Assembly (NCBI GenBank): GCA_009781425.1
Contig: WQYC01000010.1
Span: 1-64,000, forward strand
Direction: 5' to 3'
Source of the DNA: Oscillospiraceae bacterium
GTDB taxonomy: Bacteria > Bacillota > Clostridia > Oscillospirales > Ruminococcaceae
Length of the DNA: 64,000 nt
Part shown: positions 36,842 through 46,006 of the stretch, piece after piece
How positions within the stretch are numbered: position 1 is the first letter of the stretch
How the letters are laid out: every line of letters begins with the position of its first letter
Made by a program: the position numbers and the translations under genes
The notes under the pieces: model-generated
Databases searched by the model: none
The model's input: the letters and a program-made list of their open reading frames with translations, nothing else
Told to the model about the DNA's origin: nothing

Positions 36842-38212
36842 ATGGTACAGAAATTAAATTCTTATTCGGAAATTACAGAAGACATTGTAAAGCTGTCAGA
36901 GAGGGTTGTCAGCAATATGCAAATCAACCCTGAGCTATATACAAAATACGAGGTAAAGCGCGGTTTAAGAGACATCAGCGGCAAGGGTGTGCTTGCAGGG
37001 CTGACGAACATCGCCGAGGTTAAGTCTTACACAATCGACGACGGCGAGATGATTCCCTGCGAAGGGAAGCTGTATTATCACGGCTATGACATTGACGAAA
37101 TCGTGAAGGGCTTCGTGAAAAATAAGCGGCACGGCTTTGAGGAAACTATTTATCTGCTTCTTTTCGGGGAATTACCTACGCCCGAGCAGTTAAAATTCTT
37201 CAACGAACTCTTGATAGCTTACCGCGACCTGCCGCCAAGCTTCACGCGCGACGTAATCTTAAAAGCACCGAGCCGCGATATGATGAATTCGTTGGCAAGG
37301 AGCGTGCTGACGCTTTACTCATACGACGAAAAAGCCGATGACATCTCGATTCCGAATATTTTGAGGCAGTCGCTCCAGCTTATTTCGCTCTTTCCGAGGC
37401 TTGCGGTCTACGGCTATCACGGCTTCAAGCACTATCACGAGGACCAGAGCTTGTACATTCACGCACCCTTACCCGAGCTTTCAACAGCGCAGAACATACT
37501 TTATATGCTTCGCCCGGACAATCAGTACACCGCGCTCGAAGCGGAAGTGCTCGACATAGCCTTAGTTCTGCACGCTGACCACGGCGGCGGGAACAACTCG
37601 ACGTTCACCTCCCGCGTAATTACCTCGTCGGGAACCGATACTTACTCAACTATAGCAGCGGCAATCGGCTCGCTTAAAGGCCCCAAGCACGGCGGCGCAA
37701 ACATAAAGGTCTCGCAGATGTTCGACGACATGAAGGAAAAAGTCAAAAACTGGGAGGACGACCACCAAATCGAGCAGTATCTTGCAGACCTGCTCGACAA
37801 AAAAGCGTTCGACAACTCCGGCTTGATTTACGGCATGGGTCACGCTGTTTACTCGCTGTCTGACCCGCGCGCGTTGATTTTCAAGCAGTATGTTGAGCAG
37901 CTGTCCAACGAAAAAGGTCTCGCAGACGAATTTAAGCTTTACTCCCGCGTTGAGCGGCTCGCTCCCGAGGTAATCGGCGCGAAGCGCAAGACCTTCAAAG
38001 GCGTCAGCGCGAACGTAGACTTCTACAGCGGCTTTGTTTATAAAATGCTTGAGCTCCCCGAAGAACTGTTCACGCCTATCTTCGCGATTTCGAGGATTCC
38101 GGGCTGGTGCGCGCACCGCATGGAAGAAATCACAGGAAGCGGCAAGATTATCAGACCGGCTTATAAAAATATCCGCAAGCACCGTGAGTACGTTGATTTT
38201 AATAACAGATAA
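36842..38212 (+). CDS. gltA: Citrate synthase
   Basis: GLTNIAEVKSYTIDDGEMIPCEGKLYYHGYDI, ALVLHADHGGGNNSTFTSRVITSSGTD, GMGHAVYSLSDPRA. Confidence 0.93.
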   Translation: MVQKLNSYSEITEDIVKLSERVVSNMQINPELYTKYEVKRGLRDISGKGVLAGLTNIAEVKSYTIDDGEMIPCEGKLYYHGYDIDEIVKGFVKNKRHGFEETIYLLLFGELPTPEQLKFFNELLIAYRDLPPSFTRDVILKAPSRDMMNSLARSVLTLYSYDEKADDISIPNILRQSLQLISLFPRLAVYGYHGFKHYHEDQSLYIHAPLPELSTAQNILYMLRPDNQYTALEAEVLDIALVLHADHGGGNNSTFTSRVITSSGTDTYSTIAAAIGSLKGPKHGGANIKVSQMFDDMKEKVKNWEDDHQIEQYLADLLDKKAFDNSGLIYGMGHAVYSLSDPRALIFKQYVEQLSNEKGLADEFKLYSRVERLAPEVIGAKRKTFKGVSANVDFYSGFVYKMLELPEELFTPIFAISRIPGWCAHRMEEITGSGKIIRPAYKNIRKHREYVDFNNR

Positions 38213-38217
38213 TACAA

Positions 38218-38241
38218 AAAGGACACCTTTCGGTGTCCTTT
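38218..38241 (+). terminator. Intrinsic terminator
   Basis: AAAGGACACC tttc GGTGTCCTTT. Confidence 0.7.
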
Positions 38242-38255
38242 GAATTTGTAAGTTA

Positions 38256-38666
38256 TTATTGAAAATCCTCATCGGACGCTTCAGCCATGAAAAAATCGTC
38301 GCTGCCGTCGATAATATCGTCTTCGTCAATTATAATCGCCTTATCGCGCCCTGTTACCTTATCCTTCAGCTCGCCGACGAAATTCCCAGCAGACTCCTTA
38401 ACGTCGCAGACAGTCTGCTCGCCTTTTTTAACCATGTCTTGCTTTCTTATATCATTAATGCCCTCGACTATTTTATCCGCGCCTGTTTTAATCGCGCCGA
38501 CAGCGAACATGGACGCCTTGTGGAACTTCTCGCCGTAGGTTTCGTTCTCGCTTGCGTAGATTACAGCGTCTTCTTCTTCGTCAATTTTCGCGCCTAATTT
38601 TTTACTCAAATAAACTCCGAGACCCACGAGAGCGGCTCCGCCAAGCAAAATAGTAGTAAGTTTCAT
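38256..38666 (-). CDS. Hypothetical membrane-anchored protein
   Basis: Single N-terminal TM, acidic C-terminus. Confidence 0.5.
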   Translation of the reverse strand: MKLTTILLGGAALVGLGVYLSKKLGAKIDEEEDAVIYASENETYGEKFHKASMFAVGAIKTGADKIVEGINDIRKQDMVKKGEQTVCDVKESAGNFVGELKDKVTGRDKAIIIDEDDIIDGSDDFFMAEASDEDFQ

Positions 38667-38720
38667 AAAATCTACCTCCGCATTAAATTTTGTCGTACTA
38701 TAAGTATAATATAAAATTGC

Positions 38721-39404
38721 TTATTTGTCAACAATTGCCTCTAAATAATTTATTTTATGCCCTAAATTAATAAAAAGACGCTCATACTCGGTAATAATAT
38801 TTCCCGTAATGCCGCTGTTATGTAAGTCGCGGGTGACGTTTTGAACAAGGAAGCCGTTCGCGGAAAGGCTTTCCAAAGAAAAATCGAAGAAACCGCTGTT
38901 ATCGGTTTTAAAGAAAATTCTGCCGTCTTCGATGAGGATTTGCTTGTATATATTTAAGAAAAGCTCGTGCGTCAGCCTGTGCTTCGCGTAACGCTCCTTC
39001 GGAAAAGGACAGCTGAAGTTCAAGTAAATCCGTTCAACTGTATGCGGAGGAATTACAAGAGCCAAGAATTCAGCCATCCCGATTATGTAGCGGACGTTGG
39101 GGATTTGCTCTGCTTTTGTCAGCTCCAATGCAGAAACAGCGACGTTTTCGCTCTTCTCGACAGCTAAAAAGTTAATATCGGGGTTCGCTTTCGCCGCCTG
39201 ATTGACGAAGCCGCCCTTGCCGCAGCCGATTTCGAGCCATAGCGGGTTTGAATTTCCGAAAACGCTGTTAAAAATTAACAATTTTTCTTTTGGTCTTTCG
39301 CCCGTGTCAAAAAGCTTTTGAACAAAAAGCTCGGAACACGCTGAAACCCGCTCAGCAAGGTTCTTTTTCTTTCTCATTCTCATAAAAAAGCTCCAAACGT
39401 TCAT
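38721..39404 (-). CDS. trmB: tRNA (guanine-N7)-methyltransferase
   Basis: WLEIGCGKGGFVNQAAKANPDINFLAVEKSENV, YLNFSCPFPKERYAKHRLTHELFL. Confidence 0.88.
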   Translation of the reverse strand: MNVWSFFMRMRKKKNLAERVSACSELFVQKLFDTGERPKEKLLIFNSVFGNSNPLWLEIGCGKGGFVNQAAKANPDINFLAVEKSENVAVSALELTKAEQIPNVRYIIGMAEFLALVIPPHTVERIYLNFSCPFPKERYAKHRLTHELFLNIYKQILIEDGRIFFKTDNSGFFDFSLESLSANGFLVQNVTRDLHNSGITGNIITEYERLFINLGHKINYLEAIVDK

Positions 39405-39503
39405 GAATTAATAAAAACAAGAACAAACAAATATAAAAATACTATTGAAAAAAGTAAATAAATATGTTATTATAAAGTATAACCCCGAAAGGAACAGAAT
39501 ACG

Positions 39504-40124
39504 GTGGAAGATTTTACAACACTTTTAAACGAAAACCTCGATATACTGAAAGAAATCGGCAGTATCGGCATGGGGCACGCCTCCACGTCGCTGGCGCAGA
39601 TGCTCGGCATGAAGGTCGTCATGAGCACTCCGTCGGTCTACATAATGACGCCGCAGGAGGCGTCCGAGTATCTCAACAAGCGCAGCGAATCCTGCTGGGC
39701 GGTGCGGCTCGGATTGCAAGGTGCTGCAAAGGGTAATATTTTACAGCTTTTGAGTAAGAAATTCGCTGTGAAAATTATCAACTACTTTTTCCAAAACAAT
39801 ATCGAGGACTTAGGCGACCTCGACGAGATGAGCCTGTCTGTAATTCAAGAAATCGGAAATATTACCTCGGGCGCGTATTGCAACTCGCTCGCTTCAATGA
39901 CAGGGCAGTTGATTGACATTTCGCCTCCGACTCACAGTAAAAACATCGATGACGACATCGGGCTCACCGAGAGCAAAAAGGATAACCGCCCGCTCGTGAT
40001 TATTAACAACAGCTTTTTCATCGGCGATGAAGAGGTCAACAGCGACTTCCTGTTCATTCCCGAGGACGAAACAATCGCGATGATTCTGCGGGAACTGAAA
40101 AGATACTACGGATTCACATCATAA
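39504..40124 (+). CDS. CheC-family chemotaxis phosphatase-like protein (GTG start)
   Basis: DILKEIGSIGMGHASTSLAQMLG; SVIQEIGNITSGAYCNSLASMTG. Confidence 0.88.
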   Translation: MEDFTTLLNENLDILKEIGSIGMGHASTSLAQMLGMKVVMSTPSVYIMTPQEASEYLNKRSESCWAVRLGLQGAAKGNILQLLSKKFAVKIINYFFQNNIEDLGDLDEMSLSVIQEIGNITSGAYCNSLASMTGQLIDISPPTHSKNIDDDIGLTESKKDNRPLVIINNSFFIGDEEVNSDFLFIPEDETIAMILRELKRYYGFTS

Positions 40125-40126
40125 AA

Positions 40127-40155
40127 TGTAGGGGCGGATTCTATATCCGCCCGTT
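40127..40155. repeat. GTAGGGG-family palindromic repeat
   Basis: gtaggggcggattctatatccgcccg. Confidence 0.6.
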
Positions 40156-40160
40156 TTTTA

Positions 40161-40661
40161 TTACGTAATAATCCGAAACTTCCCGATAACCGGGATTTCA
40201 ACAGCCTTTCCGTTCGCGGCGTTCACGATTCCGTAAACAATAGCCGCAATCAGCGCAAAGCCTATTGCTCCGGTAATAATTGAAAACGGATTGAAGAACC
40301 AACTCGCGCCCCAGCCCCAATTCCAGCCCCATCTGCCAAACGAGAAAACGCCTTGTAAAATCCCGTTGATGAAGCCGAGAATAAGAACTATAAGCCCTTG
40401 ATTCGCATGAAACCGCCCGAACTTCGAGTCGGGGCAGGCGACCAACGGAAGAAAAAACAGCAGATACGCGAGCATAGCCATGACCTTATTCGCTTGTATA
40501 TCGCTCTCGCAAAAAGCACCGCTGTAGTCCTTGCCTTTAAAATCGGTGTTACCGGCGGAATTCTGCGTATTTTCAAAATCACTGCCGTCACAGCGAACGC
40601 CGCACTTCCTGCAAAAATTATTATCATCGGGATTCTGCGCCCCACATTTGCCACAATACAT
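40161..40661 (-). CDS. Zinc-ribbon plus DUF4870-like membrane protein
   Basis: MYCGKCGAQNPDDNNFCRKCG; FHANQGLIVLILGFINGILQG. Confidence 0.7.
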   Translation of the reverse strand: MYCGKCGAQNPDDNNFCRKCGVRCDGSDFENTQNSAGNTDFKGKDYSGAFCESDIQANKVMAMLAYLLFFLPLVACPDSKFGRFHANQGLIVLILGFINGILQGVFSFGRWGWNWGWGASWFFNPFSIITGAIGFALIAAIVYGIVNAANGKAVEIPVIGKFRIIT

Positions 40662-40812
40662 ATAATCATCTCCTTTACCTATATTGTAACACACCGTACT
40701 ATATATTGCAAGGTACTATGTCTACGAATATATCGAGATATTTTCACTGCTTTTTGTATAAAATTACTAAATTTACGGACGCCGTTAACGGCGTCCGCGA
40801 TATATTTTATTG

Positions 40813-42102
40813 TTACATTGCGATTCGCATTGCGTCGGGACCGGGGAACTCGCGCTTCACTATATCTGCGCCGATTGCCCGAAGCTTTGCCGCCAAATCC
40901 TCGTAGCCCCGCTCAATATGGAAAATGTCTTCAATTTCAGTGACACCTTTTGCGCAAAGCCCTGCAATAATCAGTGCCGCGCCCGCTCTTAAATCGGCGG
41001 CTTTCACAGGCGCGCCCGTGAGCTTATCAACGCCTTCGATTACTGCGACCTTACCGTCAACAGAAATATCCGCGCCCATACGGCGAAGCTCGTCAACGTA
41101 TCTGAAGCGGTCCTCGTAAATGCTCTCTGTGATTATGCTCGTGCCGTTCGATAAAGTCAGCAACGCCGCGAACTGCGGCTGCATATCGGTAGGGAAGCCC
41201 GGGTGAGGCATGGTTTTGAGGTTCATGCGCTCATAAGGGCGGTTACTGCCGATTATACGCAGGCTGTCGTCGTGCTCTTCTATAATTACGCCCATTTTTT
41301 CAAGCTTGGAGGAAATCGGCTCAAGGTGCTTGGGGATTACGTTTCTAATCGTAACATCGCCGCCCGCCGCTGCCGCCGCAACCATATAAGTTCCCGCTTC
41401 AATCTGGTCGGGAATAATCGCGTACTGCGTGCCTGTAAGCTTCTTCACGCCGCGGATTTTGATTACGTCAGTGCCCGCGCCCATGATTTCTGCGCCCATA
41501 GAGTTCAGGAAGTTCGCTAAATCCACTATATGCGGCTCTTTTGCCGCGTTTTCGAGAATCGTAAGTCCGTCAACCTTAACAGCCGCGAGCATAGCGTTAA
41601 TAGTCGCGCCGACTGTGATTTTATCGAAGTAAATCTGCGTACCGTAAAGCCTGTCAGCTGTAATCTCAACAATGCCGCTCTCAATTGAATAATTCGCGCC
41701 GAGCGCCTTGAAGCATTTCAAATGCTGGTCAATCGGGCGGTCGCCGAGCGCACAGCCGCCGGGCATCGAAACCTTGGCGTGATTAAATTTAGTGAGCAGT
41801 GCCCCCATAAAATAGTAGGAAGCACGGAAAAGGCGCGCCTTTTCATAAGGCACGACAGTGTCTCTGATATGTCTGGCGTCGATTTGAATAGTGCTTTTGT
41901 TGAGCATTTTCACGTCTGCGCCCATTTCGGAAAGGATTTTAAGGCAAACCGAAACGTCATTAATCATAGGTACATTTTCGAGAATGCAGGGTCCGTCCGC
42001 GAGAATCGCGGCAGGAAGAATAGCGACAGCGGCGTTTTTCGCTCCGCTTATATAGATGTCGCCATTAAGCTTATGCCCCCCGTTAATAATGAACTTTTCC
42101 AA
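40813..42102 (-). CDS. murA: UDP-N-acetylglucosamine 1-carboxyvinyltransferase
   Basis: ISGAKNAAVAILPAAILADGPCILENVP, MPGGCALGDRPIDQHLKCFKALGA, HPGFPTDMQPQFAALLTLSNG. Confidence 0.95.
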   Translation of the reverse strand: MEKFIINGGHKLNGDIYISGAKNAAVAILPAAILADGPCILENVPMINDVSVCLKILSEMGADVKMLNKSTIQIDARHIRDTVVPYEKARLFRASYYFMGALLTKFNHAKVSMPGGCALGDRPIDQHLKCFKALGANYSIESGIVEITADRLYGTQIYFDKITVGATINAMLAAVKVDGLTILENAAKEPHIVDLANFLNSMGAEIMGAGTDVIKIRGVKKLTGTQYAIIPDQIEAGTYMVAAAAAGGDVTIRNVIPKHLEPISSKLEKMGVIIEEHDDSLRIIGSNRPYERMNLKTMPHPGFPTDMQPQFAALLTLSNGTSIITESIYEDRFRYVDELRRMGADISVDGKVAVIEGVDKLTGAPVKAADLRAGAALIIAGLCAKGVTEIEDIFHIERGYEDLAAKLRAIGADIVKREFPGPDAMRIAM

Positions 42103-42243
42103 CTTTACGTATCCTCTTTTTTCATTTCATTTTACTCTTTTTTATTTACGGATAAAATTTCCTTTATATATTACTAAAGTATATCATAAAAAAAATCGCT
42201 TGTCAACTATATTATTATCGTATTTATTTACAAATTTTATACG

Positions 42244-43467
42244 TTAAATTATAGGTTTTGTTGTGAGGTCAAGCCCGCAAGGCTTCGCTTTCTCAAAAGC
42301 GAGCGCGTAAATATCACCGCAGCGCGCTTCAAGCACTGCCTGCTTCCTGCATAAATCGCTCTTTTTCATGAGTGCGGCGAGCGAAGCGTCAAGAGGCAGC
42401 GTTGAGTCTGCTTTAGCAATGATTTCTCTGCCTTTTTCGTTCATGCCGAGGATTCGGATATACTGCGGCTTGGTTTTTGCGTCGTTTTTGGTAATTCCGA
42501 GCAGACAGCAAAGGATTATTCTGCGCAGTCTTGCAAGCGTGTACCGCTTAGTTTTGATAAGCGCCATGAGCTCGGGGAGGCTTCGCGCCGCCCGCACAGC
42601 CTTATGAATACGGTTTTCGAGCCCGTGCATAACATTCGGGGCTTTGCTTATTTCAGCCGCGCTCATTGTACGCAGCTTGCATAAAATTGCAGTTTCAAGG
42701 CGGGAAATAGAGGAGAACTCCGCCGGAAATTCGCACGGCGTAAACTTAGAAACATCTTCGCCATTCGCAATCATCTTGCGGAGCAGGGAAGCGGAGGCAG
42801 TGGTAAGTTTTTCTTCCGGTTTTTCGTTTTCGGAAACTAAACCTTGAAAATACGGGTGGATTTTCTTCGGTTCTTCTTCTGCTTCATCAGAATCATGCGC
42901 CGCGCCGAAGCGCGTAATTGTCACAGGCTCAATGCTTGAACCCGTGTCTGCGAGGGACTTTATATACTCTATAGCGAGCGTGTTGTTCGGAGAAGCTAAG
43001 GTTTCGGGGATTACGTCCTCGTAATATTTTTTGATAGTTTCGACGAGCGCGGCGGGATAAGGCAGTCCGCGGCGCATCATTCCAAGGAATTCGTCAGTTT
43101 CCTCTGCGTAGACAACCGCGCCTGCGGTTTCCTTCAGCAAATCAATATCGCCGCACTCGCTTCCGAAGCTGAGCAAATCTATGCAGTTCAGGCTGTTCAA
43201 AATATGCACTGCGCCCGCCGCGAATTGCTGTGCGCTTGCAAGCGAAGCCGCCACAGGAAGCTCTAAAACTAAATCTGCGCCGTTTTCAAGAGCCATTTTT
43301 GTGCGGGTGAACTTGTCAAAAATAGCGACATCGCCGCGTTGTGTGAAGTTTCCGCTCATCACGGCGACAATGTGCGTAGCACCGAAGTCAGCTTTGGTGC
43401 GGTCGATATGATACTTATGCCCGTTGTGAAACGGATTGTACTCGCAGATAATCGCGGCAGTTTTCAT
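42244..43467 (-). CDS. tmcAL: tRNA(Met) cytidine acetate ligase (TmcAL-like nucleotidyltransferase)
   Basis: IICEYNPFHNGHKYHIDRTK, HIVAVMSGNFTQRGDVAIFDKFTRTKMAL. Confidence 0.92.
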   Translation of the reverse strand: MKTAAIICEYNPFHNGHKYHIDRTKADFGATHIVAVMSGNFTQRGDVAIFDKFTRTKMALENGADLVLELPVAASLASAQQFAAGAVHILNSLNCIDLLSFGSECGDIDLLKETAGAVVYAEETDEFLGMMRRGLPYPAALVETIKKYYEDVIPETLASPNNTLAIEYIKSLADTGSSIEPVTITRFGAAHDSDEAEEEPKKIHPYFQGLVSENEKPEEKLTTASASLLRKMIANGEDVSKFTPCEFPAEFSSISRLETAILCKLRTMSAAEISKAPNVMHGLENRIHKAVRAARSLPELMALIKTKRYTLARLRRIILCCLLGITKNDAKTKPQYIRILGMNEKGREIIAKADSTLPLDASLAALMKKSDLCRKQAVLEARCGDIYALAFEKAKPCGLDLTTKPII

Positions 43468-43584
43468 TTTTTATGTTCCTTTTATCAGATATTGTGTTGA
43501 TATGCGGATAATGCTTATTCGGCGAAGTTGCGTTGTAGGGACGACCGCCCTCGGTCATCCGTTGAAAGTTTTTATTAGATGTAG

Positions 43585-44193
43585 TTATATCGTTCCGTAA
43601 TTGTAAATATTCATATTCTTACTTATTAACAAGTCATTGCTTTTTTTACGGTTTAATAAAATTTCTTTTAATACATCAAGTGTTTTATCGTCAGGATTTG
43701 TAAAAAGCACTGGTTGCCGAAAACAAATTCCCTTAATGGAGACCTCGCGTCCGAATAGCATCTTATTACGCTCCGAACTATGGACTTGTTCAAAACATCC
43801 ATAATTACAACCATAACAGGGAAATAAGCTATTCCAAATAACATTTTTTAATTCATCACGTAACAGCACTTGCTCTAATATATCTTTAGAGGTAAGAATA
43901 TGCCATGTGTCATTAAACATCTTAATATAAACACCGTGATACGAACTGCGATGTTCTTTTCCGTCTTTAATTTTATTTTGGTCGATATAATAAAATTTCA
44001 CATACCAGTTATAACCATTATTCCCCGCTGATGGCGACAGTTTGTTTTTTCGTAACCATCCGGCAAAATTTAATGCCCGTTCTTTGTCGCTTTCGTTTTC
44101 AATATAAAAACTAACTGCCTCCTCTAACGGCAGAGTTTTTCCCTTTTTCGGTTCTTTACCAGGTTTGTGGCTATTAAGCGGTGTCTTCGGCAT
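43585..44193 (-). CDS. Hypothetical protein, AT-rich, flanked by inverted short repeats
   Basis: ORF only; flanks at 43517-43561 and 44222-44268. Confidence 0.5.
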   Translation of the reverse strand: MPKTPLNSHKPGKEPKKGKTLPLEEAVSFYIENESDKERALNFAGWLRKNKLSPSAGNNGYNWYVKFYYIDQNKIKDGKEHRSSYHGVYIKMFNDTWHILTSKDILEQVLLRDELKNVIWNSLFPCYGCNYGCFEQVHSSERNKMLFGREVSIKGICFRQPVLFTNPDDKTLDVLKEILLNRKKSNDLLISKNMNIYNYGTI

Positions 44194-44371
44194 TATTTAT
44201 TCCTCCATAAATATAGATTTTCTACGAAATGGACGAACACAATTCGTCTCTACGCAACTTCACCTAATATAAATTCTCCACAAAACAAAATTTCAAAAAA
44301 CACTTGCTTTTTCCGTCGAAAAAGTATAGAATTAAATGTATATTATAAAAATTCAAAGCGAGGGCAGATTT

Positions 44372-45565
44372 ATGAAGATTCTTGTAGTTAATGCGGGTAG
44401 TTCGTCGCTGAAGTATCAGCTGATTAATTTAGCGGACGAAAGCGTCATAGCAAAAGGAAATTGCGAGAGAATAGGCATCGACGGGCGTATTACGCACGCG
44501 GCAGGCGGTAAAAAAATCGAAAAGGACACAGCGTTCCCGACGCACACAGAGGCGTTTATGAGCGTTGTTGAAGAGCTTACAAAGGGCGAAGCGGCTGTTA
44601 TATCCGGCATGGACGAAATCGGCGCAGTAGGGCACAGAGTTGTCCACGGCGGCGAGGTTTACTCGGGGACGGTCAGCGCGACAGAAGAGGTAATCAAAAC
44701 TATTGAAGACCTCAGTAAGCTTGCTCCGCTCCATAATCCTGCGAACGCGCTTGCGCTTCGCGCCTGCAAGCAGGTGATTCCCGAAAGCGTACCGCAGGCG
44801 GCTGTTTTCGATACCGCGTTCCATGCGACAATCCCCGAAAAAGCCTACATATACGGTATGCCTTACGAGTTTTACGAGAAGCACAACGTCAGAAAATACG
44901 GCTTCCACGGAAGCTCGCACAGCTTCGTCTGCAAGGAATTAGCTCTGCACCTCGGCAAGGATATAAGCACCATGAAAATAGTTTCCTGTCACTTAGGCAA
45001 CGGCTCGTCGATTACTGCAATTGACGGCGGGAAATCTGTCGATACTTCTATGGGCTTCACGCCGCTCGACGGTGTTCTCATGGGGACACGCGCAGGTGCG
45101 CTTGACGCGTCGGCAGTGACCTATATGATGAAAAAGCTGAACGTTTCTGTTGACGAAATGGATAGTATTCTAAACAAAAAGTCCGGCTTGCTCGGAATCG
45201 GCGGCTTCAGCGATAACCGCGATTTAACCGCCGCTATCAAAGCGGGTGACAAAAAAGCGAAGCTTGCGGGCGATATTCTGCGCTACGGAATCAAAAAATA
45301 TATCGGCGCGTATGCCGCCGCTATGAACGGGCTTGATTACGTTATTTTCACAGGCGGAATCGGCGAGAACGCGACAGACGTCCGCGAGGATATAGTCGGT
45401 GACTTGCAGTTCTTCGGCATTGAGCTTGACAAGGAAGTAAACAGCGCGACGCACGGAGACTTGGCTCGCGTGACTAAGAACGGCAGTAAAACCGAGGTTT
45501 GGGTTGTGCCGACGAACGAGGAACTGTTAATCGCAAGAAACACGAAAGAATTGTTTAATTTATAA
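44372..45565 (+). CDS. ackA: Acetate kinase
   Basis: MKILVVNAGSSSLKYQLI, GHRVVHGGE, CHLGNGSSITAIDGGKSVDTSMGFTPLDGVLMGTR, FTGGIGENA. Confidence 0.96.
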   Translation: MKILVVNAGSSSLKYQLINLADESVIAKGNCERIGIDGRITHAAGGKKIEKDTAFPTHTEAFMSVVEELTKGEAAVISGMDEIGAVGHRVVHGGEVYSGTVSATEEVIKTIEDLSKLAPLHNPANALALRACKQVIPESVPQAAVFDTAFHATIPEKAYIYGMPYEFYEKHNVRKYGFHGSSHSFVCKELALHLGKDISTMKIVSCHLGNGSSITAIDGGKSVDTSMGFTPLDGVLMGTRAGALDASAVTYMMKKLNVSVDEMDSILNKKSGLLGIGGFSDNRDLTAAIKAGDKKAKLAGDILRYGIKKYIGAYAAAMNGLDYVIFTGGIGENATDVREDIVGDLQFFGIELDKEVNSATHGDLARVTKNGSKTEVWVVPTNEELLIARNTKELFNL

Positions 45566-45568
45566 ACG

Positions 45569-45600
45569 TAGGGGCGGACGACACTGTCCGCCCGTTTTTA
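45569..45600. repeat. GTAGGGG-family palindromic repeat
   Basis: gtaggggcggacgacactgtccgcccg. Confidence 0.6.
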
Positions 45601-45615
45601 CGAAAGGAAATAAAA

Positions 45616-45975
45616 ATGGCTAAAAAATATATTCTTTACCTCATCAGATGGCAGTTAAGCACGCCGATTTTAGCGATTGTTTTGATTTGGCTCGCGAGCA
45701 TGAATACGATTTTAGCAACCGTAATTGCGAATCTGATAGGCGGGCTGATTTTCTTTTGGGTAGACAGGTTCATCTTCAGAACAATTTATCCGAAGCCCTT
45801 GTGGGAAATTGAAGAAGATATAATCTGTGCCGATTGCGGCGCGAAGGGCAAGGGCTACCGAATCACCGAATGGCTCGGCTACAACCGCAGAAAAGACAAA
45901 GCTCCCGAGTTCCGGTGCGAAACCTGCAAGGATGTGAAAATGAATGAAGTGAGCGGGAAACTAAAGAAAAAATAA
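45616..45975 (+). CDS. Small membrane protein with CxxC...CxxC zinc-ribbon-like tail
   Basis: Two TM; CADCGAKGKGYRITEWLGYNRRKDKAPEFRCETCKD. Confidence 0.6.
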   Translation: MAKKYILYLIRWQLSTPILAIVLIWLASMNTILATVIANLIGGLIFFWVDRFIFRTIYPKPLWEIEEDIICADCGAKGKGYRITEWLGYNRRKDKAPEFRCETCKDVKMNEVSGKLKKK

Positions 45976-46006
45976 TTGTACATTGTTCATTGTTAATTGT
46001 ACATTA
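45974..46006. repeat. AATTGTACATTGTTCATTG-type repeat
   Basis: aattgtacattgttcattgttaattgtacatta between convergent CDSs, supplies the stop of the 46004-47461 gene. Confidence 0.65.

Noticed and set aside
37646-38329. 227-aa minus-strand ORF
   Set aside because: Antisense shadow of citrate synthase with no recognisable motif
40398-40943. 181-aa + strand ORF spanning the zinc-ribbon gene and murA end
   Set aside because: Overlaps two recognisable minus-strand genes and an intergenic promoter region
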